The position numbers and the translations under genes are program-made. Below, one piece after another: positions 42,785 through 54,600 of a stretch of DNA of 64,000 bases; the first letter of the stretch is position 1; each line of letters opens with the position of its first letter. The DNA comes from Cocos nucifera (Eukaryota; Streptophyta; Magnoliopsida; Arecales; Arecaceae), in assembly GCA_006176705.1 (NCBI GenBank), contig QRFJ01002316.1, positions 62,001 through 126,000 on the forward strand, given 5' to 3'. Under the pieces are notes generated by a model, which ran no database searches, was not told the origin of the DNA, and saw nothing but the letters and a program-made list of their open reading frames with translations.

Positions 42785-43391
42785 CATTGGATCGGGTCTT
42801 ACTAATATTTAGAGTGTAAAGTGGAACCTATTGCATGAGCCTGCCGTGCATTGTGGTACATGGTTGTCCATTGCTTGGGAACACGTGCACAGGTCAACGG
42901 AGTTGGAGAATTTGCATGCTTTTGTGGTTAGTCAGCCAGATTTCACAGCGAGACTATGGTATTTCGGTGGTTCATAGCTTGATGCACGTCGTAGCGCTAA
43001 ATAAGGAGTCCATTTTAGTTCCCTCAAAATAAAGAGGTATTAATATCAGCAAAAATAAAAAAAAATAAAGATAGAAATTTTACCCTAACTCTCGGGCTAA
43101 GAAGGTGCGATAACATCATGCACTTTTATTTGATGAGCGGGTTCGGGTGGTATCTATGCAAATGGATGAATCAAAGTTTAGAATGCTTTGAGATTTGTGT
43201 GGTAGTGGATCAACATATAACTAAAAAAATGCTGAATTTATAGATGTTGTTTTCATTAACCAGTAACCTAGACGATTCCCTTCCTTATTTTATATTAGTC
43301 ATATTAATCTGGAAATATTTTCTATGATGTATCATGAGTTTACTTAAGACTTCATTGCTTATACTTTGTATATAACGTGTGTTAACACTAT
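42785..43391 (+). repeat. Flotillin upstream duplication, copy A2
   Basis: It matches 17841-18451 from the first base after the F LTR. It includes the counterpart of the possible exon at 17862-18064, here with a stop in the main frame; a different plus frame (42835-43032, 65 codons) happens to be open. Together with 1-657 it covers almost the whole of copy B except about 50 bp. Confidence 0.75.
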
Positions 43392-44036
43392 TGTTCGGGG
43401 AAATGTTGTATGGACTGATGATGTGCAAAAGCTCAAGACCCAAAATGATCAAGTACAATAGGTCCATCATGTAAAATCCGAACCGACTCATGGTCGGTCA
43501 TGGTTCTTTCCAAGTTGGACATCAACTACCACCTAATTGAATAGGGCACGCCGACCATTACTCGACGACCCTCATGCATAATGGTCAACAATCCATGATC
43601 AACCAATAGATTGAGCAAGACTTGGTTTCAAATAATAATATCTGGCGACTAACTTCTAGTCATCATCGATCGATTTGTGTCTCAAAGACACCTGATTGGT
43701 ACATTGAACCAAAACTTAGGTACCTTTCCAATGATAGCTACCACAAAGCTGATAAGGCAACCACGTCATCATATCTCAAGAATCTCGAATGATAATCTTG
43801 CCACTATGCACAAACCACTCCCTAAATAATCGAGGTCGTGCCAACCAACTTACCAATTGGACCATGATTTTCCATCCATAAAAGAAAAAAAGAGGACCTC
43901 CAAGAAAGGTACGCCATTATTCTACCTCGCATGCTCTTCCATCTATCGAATGAGAGTCTAACTTGAGCGTTGGAGGATCTTTGCCGGAATAAATTTCGTT
44001 TAGGACTTTTGTGCAAGTCATGCCTCTAAAAGTTCC
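43392..44036 (+). repeat. Gypsy-type LTR, truncated (copy A2)
   Basis: It is a close copy of 18452-19056 and runs about 40 bp further (GGAATAAATTTCGTTTAGG and AAGTCATGCCTC), so it shows what element G interrupted in copy B. It is cut at 44036 by LTR H. Confidence 0.6.
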
Positions 44037-45555
44037 TGTTAGAAGTGTGTCCTAGAAGCCAGATTGATCGATACTTATAAAATACTGCTTTTTAGAAGCA
44101 TTTTTATAATTTTAACTTAAAATTAATAAAAAAATTATTTTCTATCATATTATGTATTTAAAGTGTCTATGATATATTCATTGAGTTAATGGGTATGATA
44201 ACACATATTCTTAAGAGTTGAAAATTTAAGGCATGTGTTATCATAATTAACTCATAACTTACTTTCGATTGTAGGATCATTACAAGGATGGTGATCGATC
44301 CAAAAAATTGATGTACGATCACTTTCTTAGAATAGATGTGTCTTGAGTCCATGATGTAGAAATACACGAGCAAGAGTATAGGTACTTATTGAGAATAAGG
44401 GCACTAAGCATGACCACTTCAAGCAGTCATAAGGAAGTCTATCTTCTCATCGATAACTAGCTCGATGCTGCAGTTGTGTGTCTAGTTATTTGATCTGAGG
44501 TGCATCGATAGTTTATCTTGAATGTATTATAGTTTAACTACACCATAACTCGATCTCCTAGCTATTCAAAATCTTGAGGTGTATGTTGACTATAACATGT
44601 TCATTATAGAAATTAGATCGCATCAATAGAAGATCTATCAATCTCGGTAGAGGAGGAGCAGTCCTATGATGATTATGAGATCGAGTTCTAAAATCTATAG
44701 CCATGGTAGTGTGAAATAATAGAAAAGAGTTTTCTATTAGGATTCTACATCAGACTCGAATCAAATAATTTATTCATATGATGAGTGTAGGGTCTGACAA
44801 GTTCACCTTGACCTAGACCCTACTAGAGTTCATGATAGAAGAACTCAATCACACAGGTAGTTGCACCAAGAGGTTTGTATTCAATTTTGATGGCTTACCA
44901 CCACATACTGCTAGATATCATTGGTAAATTTTGGGATCAATTAGAATTATCTTGATGATCAATGATTCTAATTAGATGAATCAGAAGAGTTCTGATCCAT
45001 CAAAAAGTATTTCAATGATGTCGATGATAGAGATCGTGACATGTTTCATTACCATACAGAACTGAATCTAACTAGATCACACAAATAAGGATTTGGATCT
45101 GAATGTCATCAATTGGGCTAATCTAATTTGATTGATTTGGTTAGATCCAATCAAGTTTAGTAAAATTATGCTAGTATATGATTGGATCCGACTTTCTCTT
45201 TCTATCATCTTTCTGGTTCATCTCGACTTAATCAAATTTGATTTGGCTCATCCAGGAATCTTTTATGTCCTGGTCTGACTTGACCTTGTCTTGGTCAAAT
45301 TAATGCTTATCCTAATGAAATCAGGGCTTGTCTTAACCAAATTAAGCCATGTCCTAAAACCATGAGATGGCATCAGGATATGCGGGTCTTTTGACCGATC
45401 ATTGTAGGAAAGAAGGGAGGGGGCATGCGCTCTTAGGTGTTTTCATGAGGGAGAGAGGGAACATGCCTCATCTAGGAGTGCACCCTTGGTGGATAGGCTA
45501 TATGTAGTTTGAACAGTTCAAACTACTAGGAGATAAAAACCCTATGCCAACCTTA
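44037..45555 (+). repeat. Angela-like copia LTR H, truncated
   Basis: It begins TGTTAGAAGTGTGTCC and follows the family LTR through the shared first 1.1 kb with considerable divergence. It then runs to a TATA-region analogue GGAGATAAAAACCCTATGCC near 45525. The right end is lost against the LTR of E2; the exact junction is uncertain by about 50 bp. No internal sequence is attached. Confidence 0.65.
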
Positions 45556-46334
45556 TTTTTATCTAAAATAATTGGTGCCATATTTCCTCTATTTTGTATG
45601 ATAAAAGGATTTATTTCAAGTATGGTATGGAAAAACTTAGGGAGTCCTTCTGCTTTAAGCAAAGTATTTGCTTAAGGCTCTAGGACTCTAGGGTTTCATG
45701 TGGTCTATAAAAGGGATCTAGATTAAAGCTGTTTGTGTGAGCTCAAATGTGGTACTCTCAAGTCTTAAAAATATGAGAAGATAGATCATAGAAAGATGAG
45801 AACAAACTAGAAGAAGAATCAACTTGGATAGCAAGTTACAGAAACTTAGCCGACTCATCTTGAGATTGGGTCGGCTAAATTGAAAACTGGGTCGGCTCAG
45901 TCCAAGATTGGATCAATTATGTCTCTGAGAAAAATCTAGATAGAAAGCATAGAAAGCAGCATTTTTAGGACTTCTGGCAGAGTACACAACTGGGTTAGCT
46001 CAGTCTTAGACTGAGCTGACCCAGTCATAGGTTAGCCAGCTTAGTGTCGTGAGTTTAGTTTTGTGTATGTGGGTTGTTTTGGTTTGGAAGAGTTTTTCTA
46101 CGAGCTTGGGGCTTGATTCTTTTATAAAGTATATATACTAGAAATAGGTCAAGGATTGTAAGATGTTGAAATTACATTGAATAAAGCTCTTTTCTCCTAA
46201 AAAACTTTTGTGCTCTTTTTTTTCTCTTGAATCCATTGGTTTTGCTTCCACATTGATTCTAAGAGTTTGCTCCTTATTGCTTGGCTAATCACCAGCAACC
46301 ACACTGATTCAAGAGAGGGTTATATTACCCAACA
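45556..46334 (+). repeat. 5' LTR of element E2 (left boundary uncertain)
   Basis: The right end GGTTATATTACCCAACA is clear because TCTAGTATCAGAGTGG follows. A TATA box CTATAAAAGG lies at 45705 and AATAAA at about 46180. The TCGGCTCAGTC words also found in the G LTR support a related LTR type. The left end is inferred from where similarity to LTR H fades. Confidence 0.5.
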
Positions 46335-46350
46335 TCTAGTATCAGAGTGG
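46335..46350 (+). other. Primer-binding site of E2 (mutated)
   Basis: TAGTATCAGAGTGG after the LTR end resembles the tRNA-Met site TGGTATCAGAGC with a G-to-A change at the second base. Confidence 0.7.
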
Positions 46351-46600
46351 TGTTGCGTAGAAAAAAAAGACACCTAGAGTTTCTATATCCAAGATCTACT
46401 ACACCAGGTTTTATCCTAAAACCTTCTAGTTTTCTTCGTGGTTATCTCTAGATTAAGGTGGAGAGTTATTGTACGAAGAAAAGATGATACAAAAGGTTGG
46501 AATAAGGATCTAGGACCCATAGATCTTCATTGAAGGATAGTTTTGCTGGTGTGTGATCGAAGAAGGGTTTAGGATTTTGCTCTTGACTTGATTGTAGTCA

Positions 46601-47640
46601 TGGGATCAAGTGGATTCAAGATAAATTTTGAGAAGTTCGATGGCAAGAAAAACTTTACCTTATGGCAGTAAAAGATAAAGAACTTGTTGGTTCAGCAGAG
46701 GATCTACAATGTCTTGGTAAGAGAAAGACTAGAAAAGATTAGTGCTAAGGATCGAAAAGAGTTGGAGGAAATTGCTTTTAGTATAATCAAAATATGCTTG
46801 GCCAATCAGGTGTTGCCCGAGGTTTGCACAGAGATCATGGCAAAGGGGCTCTAAATGAGACTAGAGAACACATACATGGGAAAGAACATGACCAACAAGC
46901 TATGGTTGAAGAAATAACTTTACAGTCTGAGGATGCTCGAAGGTGGAGATCTTGTTGCACATATCCAAAGGTTCAATCAGGTGTGTTCTGAAGTGATGAG
47001 TTTGGATGTGAAGATCAACAAGAAAGATCGGACGTTGCTGCTACTTTGTTCTCTCCCGGGTTCTTATGATGGTCTCATAACAACTTTAGTTTATGGGAAG
47101 GAGATCATAAACTTTACAGTCTGAGGTTGCTATGTTTGAAGAAATAACTTTACAGTCTGAGGATGTCCGAAGGTGGAGATCTTGTTGCACATATCCAAAG
47201 GTTCAATCAGGTATGTTCTGAAGTGATGAGTTTGGATGTGAAGATCAACAAGAAAGATCAGACGTTGCTGCTACTTTGTTCTCTCCCGGGTTCTTATGAT
47301 GGTCTTATAACAACTTTAGTTTATAGGAAGGAGATTGTAAACTATGAAGAAGTTGTTGGTGTGCTCAGATCAAATGAGTAGAGAGAAAAGATCTATAAGG
47401 AAGATCCTAAGTCTGAGATCCTAGCTATGAATGAAAGATAGAAAAGATCAAAGAAGAAGGCAAAAAAAAAATTCAAGGGTGGATCAAAATCTCAAGATCA
47501 GAAGAAGATATTAAAATGCTACAAATATCATCAGCCTAGACACCTAAGGAGAGATTGTCTCCTTTTGAAGTCAGAAAAAGAGAAGGCTAGTAAGAATGAT
47601 GATGCAGCTTCTGTAAGCAGCGGAGAAGACCTGCTAGTTC
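46601..47640 (+). pseudogene. gag of element E2, with internal duplication
   Basis: ATG at 46601 gives MGSSGFKINFEKFDGKKNF, TLWQ-stop, KIKNLLVQQRIYNVLVRE, LEEIAFSIIKICLANQVLPE and LENTYMGKNMTNKLW. This matches the Tnt1-type gag start. The segment EGGDLVAHIQRFNQVCSEV to LVYGKEI occurs twice (46920-47107 and 47151-47345), joined by a repeated TTTACAGTCTGAGG. The zinc knuckle at 47517-47558 reads CYKYHQPRHLRRDC, with the second Cys changed to Tyr. Several stops are present. Confidence 0.85.
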
Positions 47641-48020
47641 TATCAAATGGATCCATAGAGTGCGATACTATGTAGATTTTGGATTCAGCATGCTCATACC
47701 ACTATATTTCTCATCGAAAGTGGTTTGCTACCTACCAGAAGATCGATGGAGGAAGTATCAGTCTTGGAGATGATCACTCATGCAGAGTAGCTGGAGTTGG
47801 CTCAATTAGGATGAGGATATACGATGGGATCATTCATACATTATCGAATATCAGGTATGTACTAGAGCTGAAAAAAATTTGATCTCTTTGGGTTACTTGG
47901 AGGAGCAGGATTATGTTTTTAGTAGCTAGGTCGGTAGTGGATGTTTGAAAATTTTTAAGAGAGCTTTAGTGGTGATGAGTGGTAGAAGACTAAGTAACAA
48001 TCTTTACAGAATGAAAGACT
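47641..48020 (+). pseudogene. Protease of element E2
   Basis: After an in-frame TAG, the frame 47679-47882 reads DSACSYHYISHRKWFATYQK, SLGDDHSCRVAGVGSIRMR and LSNIRYVLELKK, then a frameshift before the ISLGYLEE-type segment. The active-site D-S-A/G form is DSACS, closer to functional than E1's DSTYS. Confidence 0.8.
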
Positions 48021-48620
48021 CAGTTATGAACAATAGTGCAGAGATGCTAGCAGTGGCATTGGAGGAGCAGCTTCTATATTGACTGTGGTACTATCGAATG
48101 GGTCACATGAGTGACCGAAGGCTTACAGAACTTAGTAGAAGAGGGATGATCCTAGTCCTGAAGAAGGAGGGCACTGATTGATGTGAGCCGTGCATCTTTG
48201 GCAAATAGCATAGAGTGAAGTTTGCCAAAAGTACTAAGTGCAGTGAAGGAGTGCTAGACTTAGTGTACTTGGATGTGTGGGAACTGGCTCCTGTATCAAC
48301 TAAAGGTGGGGCAAGGTATTTTATCACTTTCATTGATGATTTTTTAAGAAAAGTGTGAGTTTATCTGATTAGAAAAAAATCAGAGGTGTTTGCCCGATTC
48401 AGAGCTTGGAGAGTTGAAGTTGAGAAGGAATCAGGGGGACAGGTGAAGTGTTTGAGGTCGAATAACAGAGGAGAGTCTTCTAGCCTAGAGTTTAAGAGGT
48501 ACTGTGAGGAAAATGGCATCAAATGCCATTACATGGTGAAGATGACTTCCTAGCAGAATGGTGTTGTGGAGAGGATGAACCAGACACTAACCGAGAAGGC
48601 ATGAAGTTTGACAATGTATA
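48021..48620 (+). pseudogene. Integrase of element E2
   Basis: Plus frames carry HMSDRRLTELSRRGMI, CEPCIFGK and LDLVYLDVWELAPVST; HSDVWGP is changed, although the Asp is kept. FITFIDDFLRKV-stop-VYLIRKK, FARFRAWRVEVEKESGG, VKCLRSNNRGESSSLEFK (RSDNGGE changed to RSNNRGE) and NGVVERMNQTLTEKA follow. Several single-base stops occur. Confidence 0.8.
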
Positions 48621-49421
48621 CATCACTTCCAAAATCTTTTTAGGGTGATGTTTTAACTTTTCCTTATTTTCTTATCAATAGGTTCCCTCACCGCAAGCTG
48701 AATGGAGGCATTCCAGAGGAGGTCTAGAGTGAAAAGAAGATGGAGCTTGGCCATCTGAAGGTCTTCGGATGGTCGGCCTATGCACATATGGAAGCAATCG
48801 AGAGGAGCAAGTTGGATCCTAAATCTTAAAAGATAACATTCATAGGGTATCTACAAAGAGTCAAAGGATACCTACTGTGGAATTCTCAAGCATAGAAGAT
48901 AGTGATCAGTAGGGATGTTATTTATGATGAGAAGACCATCTTGGAGAGATCTGGGATACAGGAGGAACTAAAAAAATGAAGGTGAACAAGGATGGTCAGT
49001 CAGGGATTCATAGCATGTAGGTTACATCCACTTACAGGAGTATTCCTGTTGAGGTGGAGATGGGTAGGAGAGTACGGACTCAGATTGAAAATTAGCATGG
49101 AGAGCTAGCTGTTTAGTTAGATATGCAGGAGCAACCACAGACATCAGGCAGGACCAATGTGCTAGTGGGAGTGACTTTGCATAAGTTCCAGCATTTTGTT
49201 AGAAGATCGGTCAGATATGGCATTGATAAAGTTATCTCCTATGCACTCATCACTGCTAATAGAGATCCATACAACTATGTAGAGGCTATAGAGAGTAAAG
49301 ACCATGAGTCATAGATGCAGACCATGATGGAGGAGATGGAATCAATGAAGAAAAATCAGACATGACAGTTGGTGGATCTTTCAGAAGGTACTCGATCTAT
49401 TGGCTCAAAGTGGATGTTCAC
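48621..49421 (+). pseudogene. Integrase C-terminus and RT start of element E2
   Basis: Pieces FPYFLINRFPHRKLNGGIPE, LGHLKVFGWSAYAHMEAIER and ITFIGYLQRVKGYL are followed by a broken linker. The frame 49123-49314 gives VLVGVTLHKFQHFVRRSVRY and ALITANRDPYNYVEAIESK, and the RT start SIGSKWMFT precedes the break at 49421. No YVDD is present. Confidence 0.75.
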
Positions 49422-51335
49422 CAGAGCGAGAGTACAAGTACTCATTAGAGAATAAGGGCACTGAGCGTGACTACCTCGAGCAGACATAAGAAAGTCTACC
49501 TTCTCGTCGATGACTGGCTCGATGCTGTAGTGATGTATCTAGTTGTTGGACCCAAGGTGCATCGATAATTTATCTTGAGGGTATTATAGTTTGACTATAC
49601 CATAACTCGATCTCCTAGCCATTCGAAATCATGAGGTGTATGTTGGCTATAGCATGTTCATTGTAGGAATTGGATTGCACCAATAGGGGATCTATCTACC
49701 TCGGTAGATGAGGAGTAGCCCTATGATAATTATGTGATTTAGTTCTTAAGCCCATTGCCATGGCAGAGTGAAAATGATAAAAAGAATTTCTATTAGGATT
49801 TTACATCGGATTCAAATCAAATGATTAATTTATATGATAGATGTTGGGTTTGATGAGTTCACCTTAACCCTAATCCTGTTGTGGCTCAAGATATAAGAAC
49901 CCAATCATACAGGTAGCTGCATCGAGAGGTTCACTTTCAGTTCTGATGGGTTGCCACAATATACTACTAAGTGTCATTGGTGGATTTTGGGAGCAATTAG
50001 AATAATTCTGATGATCGATCATCCTAATTGTATGAATCAGAGAAGTTCTAGTCCATTGAAAGGTATTTCGATGATATCGATGATAGAAATCATGATATGT
50101 CTCATTATCATATGGAACTAGATTTAATTGGATCTTACAAACAAGGGTTTGGATATTGATGTCATCAATTGAGCTAATCTAGTTTGATTGATTTGGATTA
50201 GATCCAATCAAGATTAAGATAATCCTACTAGCACACGATTGACCTTGGCTTTCTCCTTCTATAATCTTTCGATTCATCACAACTAAGTTAAATTTGATTT
50301 AACTCATTCCTATATCTTGAATGGGTTTATTTTTATCTGACTGGAACTAGTCTAGGTTAGATTAATTATTGAAATTAAATCCATTCCTAGTGCAATTGGA
50401 CTAAGGTCAAAAGTTGACCTATTTGAGAGAATTAAGGGTCACCTGATTAGATACTTCTAGAAAATTCTTAAGAAATTATTTATTCTAATTTTTGGATATG
50501 TGATAGGGCTTGAGACATGCTATGGGTGTGCAAAATTTTTTGATTTATGGTAGTGGTTTGACTAGATTTTGATAGAGTTTGATTTGGATCAACCTCTTGA
50601 GGAAAGAGTCCTAGGCGCAATGGACTCTTCCTTATCTACTCATGTCGCCCACTTTTTGAATCATTTTTGGTGAGAAAATTAGATGGGATATAGTGTTTTG
50701 ATGTGGAGATTAATCCTTGGTGTCCCTTGAAATCAAATAAGAGGTTATTTGGTCAAATGGGACTCTAGATGACATTGTATTTAAAACCCCTTCTCACGCC
50801 AAAGAGGATGTATTGCACAAAATAATTTTCAACGCCCAAGTGCTATCGTCCATACCATATCCCACACCTCCTCTATCCTCTTTCTCCCTCTCTTCTACAC
50901 ATCTAAAATGTTAGGCATAAATCAGAGAAGAAGGTCCAAGTATTTTGGTGCAAGATTCAGGTTCTTCGTGATGGTGTTCGTGAGATGGATGGGCTGCTTT
51001 CAGAAATTATTTTAAAGGATCTATAGATCAAATTTAGATCTGATCTTTGAAAGAGAGATTCATGAGGGGAAGATATTCAGATCCTTCCCAAGTGGATACT
51101 GGTAGAGGCTAGGTGCATGTGTGGATCAGGATCATCGTAGGATAATTAGATTATCCAATCAGGTACTTAAAATTTAATTTAATTTAATTTAATTTTAATT
51201 CTTAATATTAGATTATCATGATCAGATTTGAGAACTCTTAGTTTTGATTAGAACATAAAAACTTTTATAAAAAATTCTACCTCAGATCTGATTAGATTTA
51301 GACGATCCTACGGTGGAAAATCAGATTTTCCTTCA
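49422..51335 (+). repeat. 5' LTR of element J, 5' end missing
   Basis: It starts inside the LTR at CAGAGCGAGAGTACAAGTAC, joined to E2 reverse transcriptase sequence, and ends AGATTTTCCTTCA. It resembles the F LTR throughout, including the U3 without W-boxes. Confidence 0.85.
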
Positions 51336-51337
51336 AC

Positions 51338-51349
51338 TGGTATCAGAAC
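51338..51349 (+). other. Primer-binding site of element J
   Basis: TGGTATCAGAAC two bases after the LTR; one change from TGGTATCAGAGC. Confidence 0.8.
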
Positions 51350-53244
51350 TACGTTAGCAATTCTTCAGATCTATTTTAGATCTAATTTAATTTTTATTTA
51401 TGATCTAATACTAAAGAATTTTAGATATCACATCAGATGTGATTAGATCTGAAATCAAAAAATTAAAAATTATATGATTTAGATTTATAATGTATGAGAT
51501 GCATGACTAGACTAGGAATAGAATAGTTCTATGTGTAATCTAGTATAATCATGTTGCTAATTTGATTAAATATAATTTTAGATCTATTTTATTTTTATTT
51601 TTTTGATATTATAATTATTATAATCAGATCTAAAAAATAGAAAATATAGTTTTTAATTTTTAATTTATTCATATGAGATATGAAAGATGCATGCTTAGAC
51701 TAGTTATAAAATAGTTCTATAAAATATCTAGAATAGTTTTATTTTGATGTGATCAAATTTAAAATTTTATTTTTTAGATTTAATATGTGATATTTTAGAT
51801 CTGAAAGCATGCATGGTTAATTGACTTATGATACATGAGATATATGCAAGGCATGTATAGGTTAGATCTTTGATTGTATATGTGATATATGATTTAGATC
51901 TAACTTATTTTGTTTTAGAAAATATATTTTTGATTAAGGCGTTACCCTTGGCCATCCGATCATAAGAACAAAGTAGGATTCAAAGACCCTCTTCTTCCAA
52001 TCGATGGGGTGTTCTTATGATGTGTAGAGATGCTGTGCGTTCGTCTTTAATCAAAAATCAGAACTTATTTTCTGCAAAATTCTAGATCCTGAAACTCTAG
52101 AATTTTATTACATGTTCTGTTTATGAACCCAAAATTTAATTAAAAATTAAGATTATAAAATTAATTAGATCTAAAAATTATAAATTTTTAGATTTAAGAC
52201 ATCTTCATAAAATTAGGTTCGGACTTGGGTAGTTCAATTAGGTCTAGCGATTGACCAAACTGAATCAAGAGTTGGTTAGGTAGGATTAAAAAAAGCTTAG
52301 AATTGATCAGCCTAATAGGATTAAGTCTAGGTCAAGATCGAATCACATTGAGATGTGACTCGATTAAGTTAAGACCTAATTTGGCTCTGTGGTTCGAGCC
52401 TGGATTGTAGGCTAACCTAATTGATTATGATTCGATAATTTGGTGTCTAAGGTAAGTTTGATAGATACGATTGACTGATTTTTAATTGAAAGCTATTCGA
52501 TCTGAATGCTTTCTTATCGAGTTAATGGCATATCCCTTCGATCGGTCTCACTTACCTGATCATTTGTATTGATCCAGTTCTGATTTGAGGTGGCTAACAA
52601 TTCGAGCCAACCCATGCTACTAGATTAGTCATAATTATTATGACTATGTCAAGTCAAGTTTAAAGAGATCTAAATTAAATCTTTCTAAGAAAATATTAAG
52701 TCTAAAATTTTCTACCATTGTAGATGTGCGGGCTCTTCCCAGGATTGATTGTTCTTAACTGGATATAGTGGTTCAGTTACATCGAGAAGATGCAACCATG
52801 TCTATTAGGCATTGGATGCTACGGGTTAGAGGATGGATTGGGTTCAATATTCTAGATATGGTAAGAGATCCAATAAAAAATTTAATTCATGCAAATGGTG
52901 GGTCTGACTTAACTAAGGAGTGAAACAATATTTCGGACATGGTGAGCTTCATGAATTAAAGATCAGATTTAGATGCACCATGATTAGAGAATCATTGGAC
53001 AAAAGTTATCCACTCATCGATTGACCTATCACCAATAACTATTAGATGAGGTGGTGAGCCAGTCGATGGGATCGCACCACCCACTAGAAATCTATAATCA
53101 TGAAGATTTTTGCATCTCTGCCAAGAAAGTATAGAAATCTGAGTAAATATTGGAAGCCTAATTTACTTAAAAATAAAAATTTTAAATAAATTGATTAAGT
53201 CTAATTATAAAATCTAACTAAAAACTTTGACTGTCTATAGAAAA
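51350..53244 (+). other. Non-coding 5' leader of element J
   Basis: It is about 1.9 kb of AT-rich sequence without open frames, matching the leaders of D, F and the fragments at 14633-16839. This long leader is a shared trait of the family. Confidence 0.75.
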
Positions 53245-54050
53245 ATATCTGCATCCAATCTACTAGCCCATATCCTGGACATCCATAGACTGGCCAGATG
53301 AAATTACAAGGATTGGCTCTGAAACTTTAAAATAGTTTTGGATTTTGAGAAGTTGACTAATGTGTTGGAACAAGACCCTCCTACTTTACCAGCATATCCA
53401 TCCACTGATCAGAGAGCATCTCTGGAAAAATGGATGGATGAAGATAACAAAGCCAAATATTACATGTTGGGCTTGATGTTTGATGAGTTCCAGCACCAAC
53501 ATGAAGACGTTAAGACTAGCCATCAAATGTTGGCTCATCTACAAAAGTTATTTGATGAACAGAGTCGTGCAGCCAAATATCAAGTCATTGAGAGGCTTTT
53601 TAAGGCTTAGAAACGTGATGGGTAGTCAGTCCAAGATCATTGCTTGATGATGATCAGTGTCAAGTTAGATCAGGACCTACAGATTGATATAATTCTACAG
53701 TCTTTGACTGATGCATATGGATAGTTCATCATGAACTACCATATGCATAAACTTCAAAATACCTTGGCTAAACTTATGAATATGTTGGTTACTACTGAGC
53801 TCTCTATGAAAGGTTCAAAGGGCTCAGTGCTTGCTGGAGTGGACTTCTTCCAAGAGAAAGTCTTTTGGGAAGAAGAAGAAAACTGCAAAGAAGCAGAAGG
53901 TGGAAAGTGGGAAGAAGAAGAAGGTAGAGCCAAAGAAGAAGGCCGTTGATAAGAAAAATATTTTCATTGCAATACAGATGGCCACTGAAAGTAGAACTGC
54001 CCTCTTTACCTGGCCAGCCTGAAGAACAAGAAGGAGGCAGGTCCTTCTGG
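53245..54050 (+). pseudogene. gag of element J
   Basis: ATA at 53245-53247 replaces the start codon kept in D. It continues SASNLLAHILDIHRLAR with a stop or frameshift, then the frame 53338-53610 with DFEKLTNVLEQDPPTLPAY, KWMDEDNKAKYYMLGLM and EQSRAAKYQVIERLFKA-stop. The DLEELKKL segment seen in F is deleted. MNYHMHKLQNTLAKLMNML and the basic tail SSKRKSFGKKKKT follow after a frameshift near 53840. The knuckle at 53959-54000 reads YFHCNTDGH-stop-K-stop-NC. Confidence 0.85.
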
Positions 54051-54600
54051 AGGTATGCTCGTTATAGAATCTAATCTCATGATTTCTTCTATATCTAGTT
54101 GGATGCTTGACTCTGATTCTAGTGCTCACTTGTGCACCTCTATGCAGGATCTTGAGGATAGCAGGAGGTTGAGGGATGGTGAGATGATTCTACGCATCAG
54201 AAATAGAGCAAGAGTTGCTATTGTAGCTGTAGGAACCTACCCTCTTTGACTATCATCATGATTAGATCTAATTCTTAGAGATTATTTTTATATGCCTGCA
54301 GTAAGCAAGAATTTAATTTCTATTTCATGTTTAGTATAAGAAGGCTATATAATTAGTTTTCTTAAGGACCATTGTAATATTCTTTATGAAAGAAATAAAA
54401 TTGCAAGTGGTTTCCTTATAAATGATCTCTATCAGTTATATATTGATGTTTTTATTTTTAATATCGAGCAAAATGTGAATGTCATAGGATCAAAATGACC
54501 TAGGGATAGTCTAAATGATAGGTATCTTTAGCATCTTAGGCTAGATTATATAACTGAAGATAGGATTAACAAATTGGAGAAATCCAGGCTATTGAGTCCG
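54051..54600 (+). pseudogene. Protease and GAG-pre-integrase of element J
   Basis: The frame 54055-54249 reads SSWMLDSDSSAHLCTSMQDL, RLRDGEMILRIRNRAR and VGTYPL-stop. The active-site DSGSS is DSDSS. Further on, KNLISISCLV-stop-EGY, NILYERNKIASGFLINDLYQ and VNVIGSK are readable, followed by RYL-stop-HLRLDYITEDR, where the integrase HLRLGH has lost its second His. Confidence 0.8.

Larger units (their letters stand above)
45556..49421 (+). mobile_element. Tnt1-like copia element E2 (plus), 3' part missing
   Basis: It has an LTR end with primer site at 46335-46350, gag from 46601, zinc knuckle, protease, integrase and the start of reverse transcriptase, collinear with E1. It is cut at 49421 by a copia LTR. 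It lacks element D and so shows the empty target site. It contains an internal duplication in gag. Confidence 0.8.

Noticed and set aside
42835..43032. 65-codon plus ORF in copy A2
   Set aside because: It is in a different frame from the protein-like frame of copy B (17862-18064) and starts at a Met that is part of a mutated region; likely chance.
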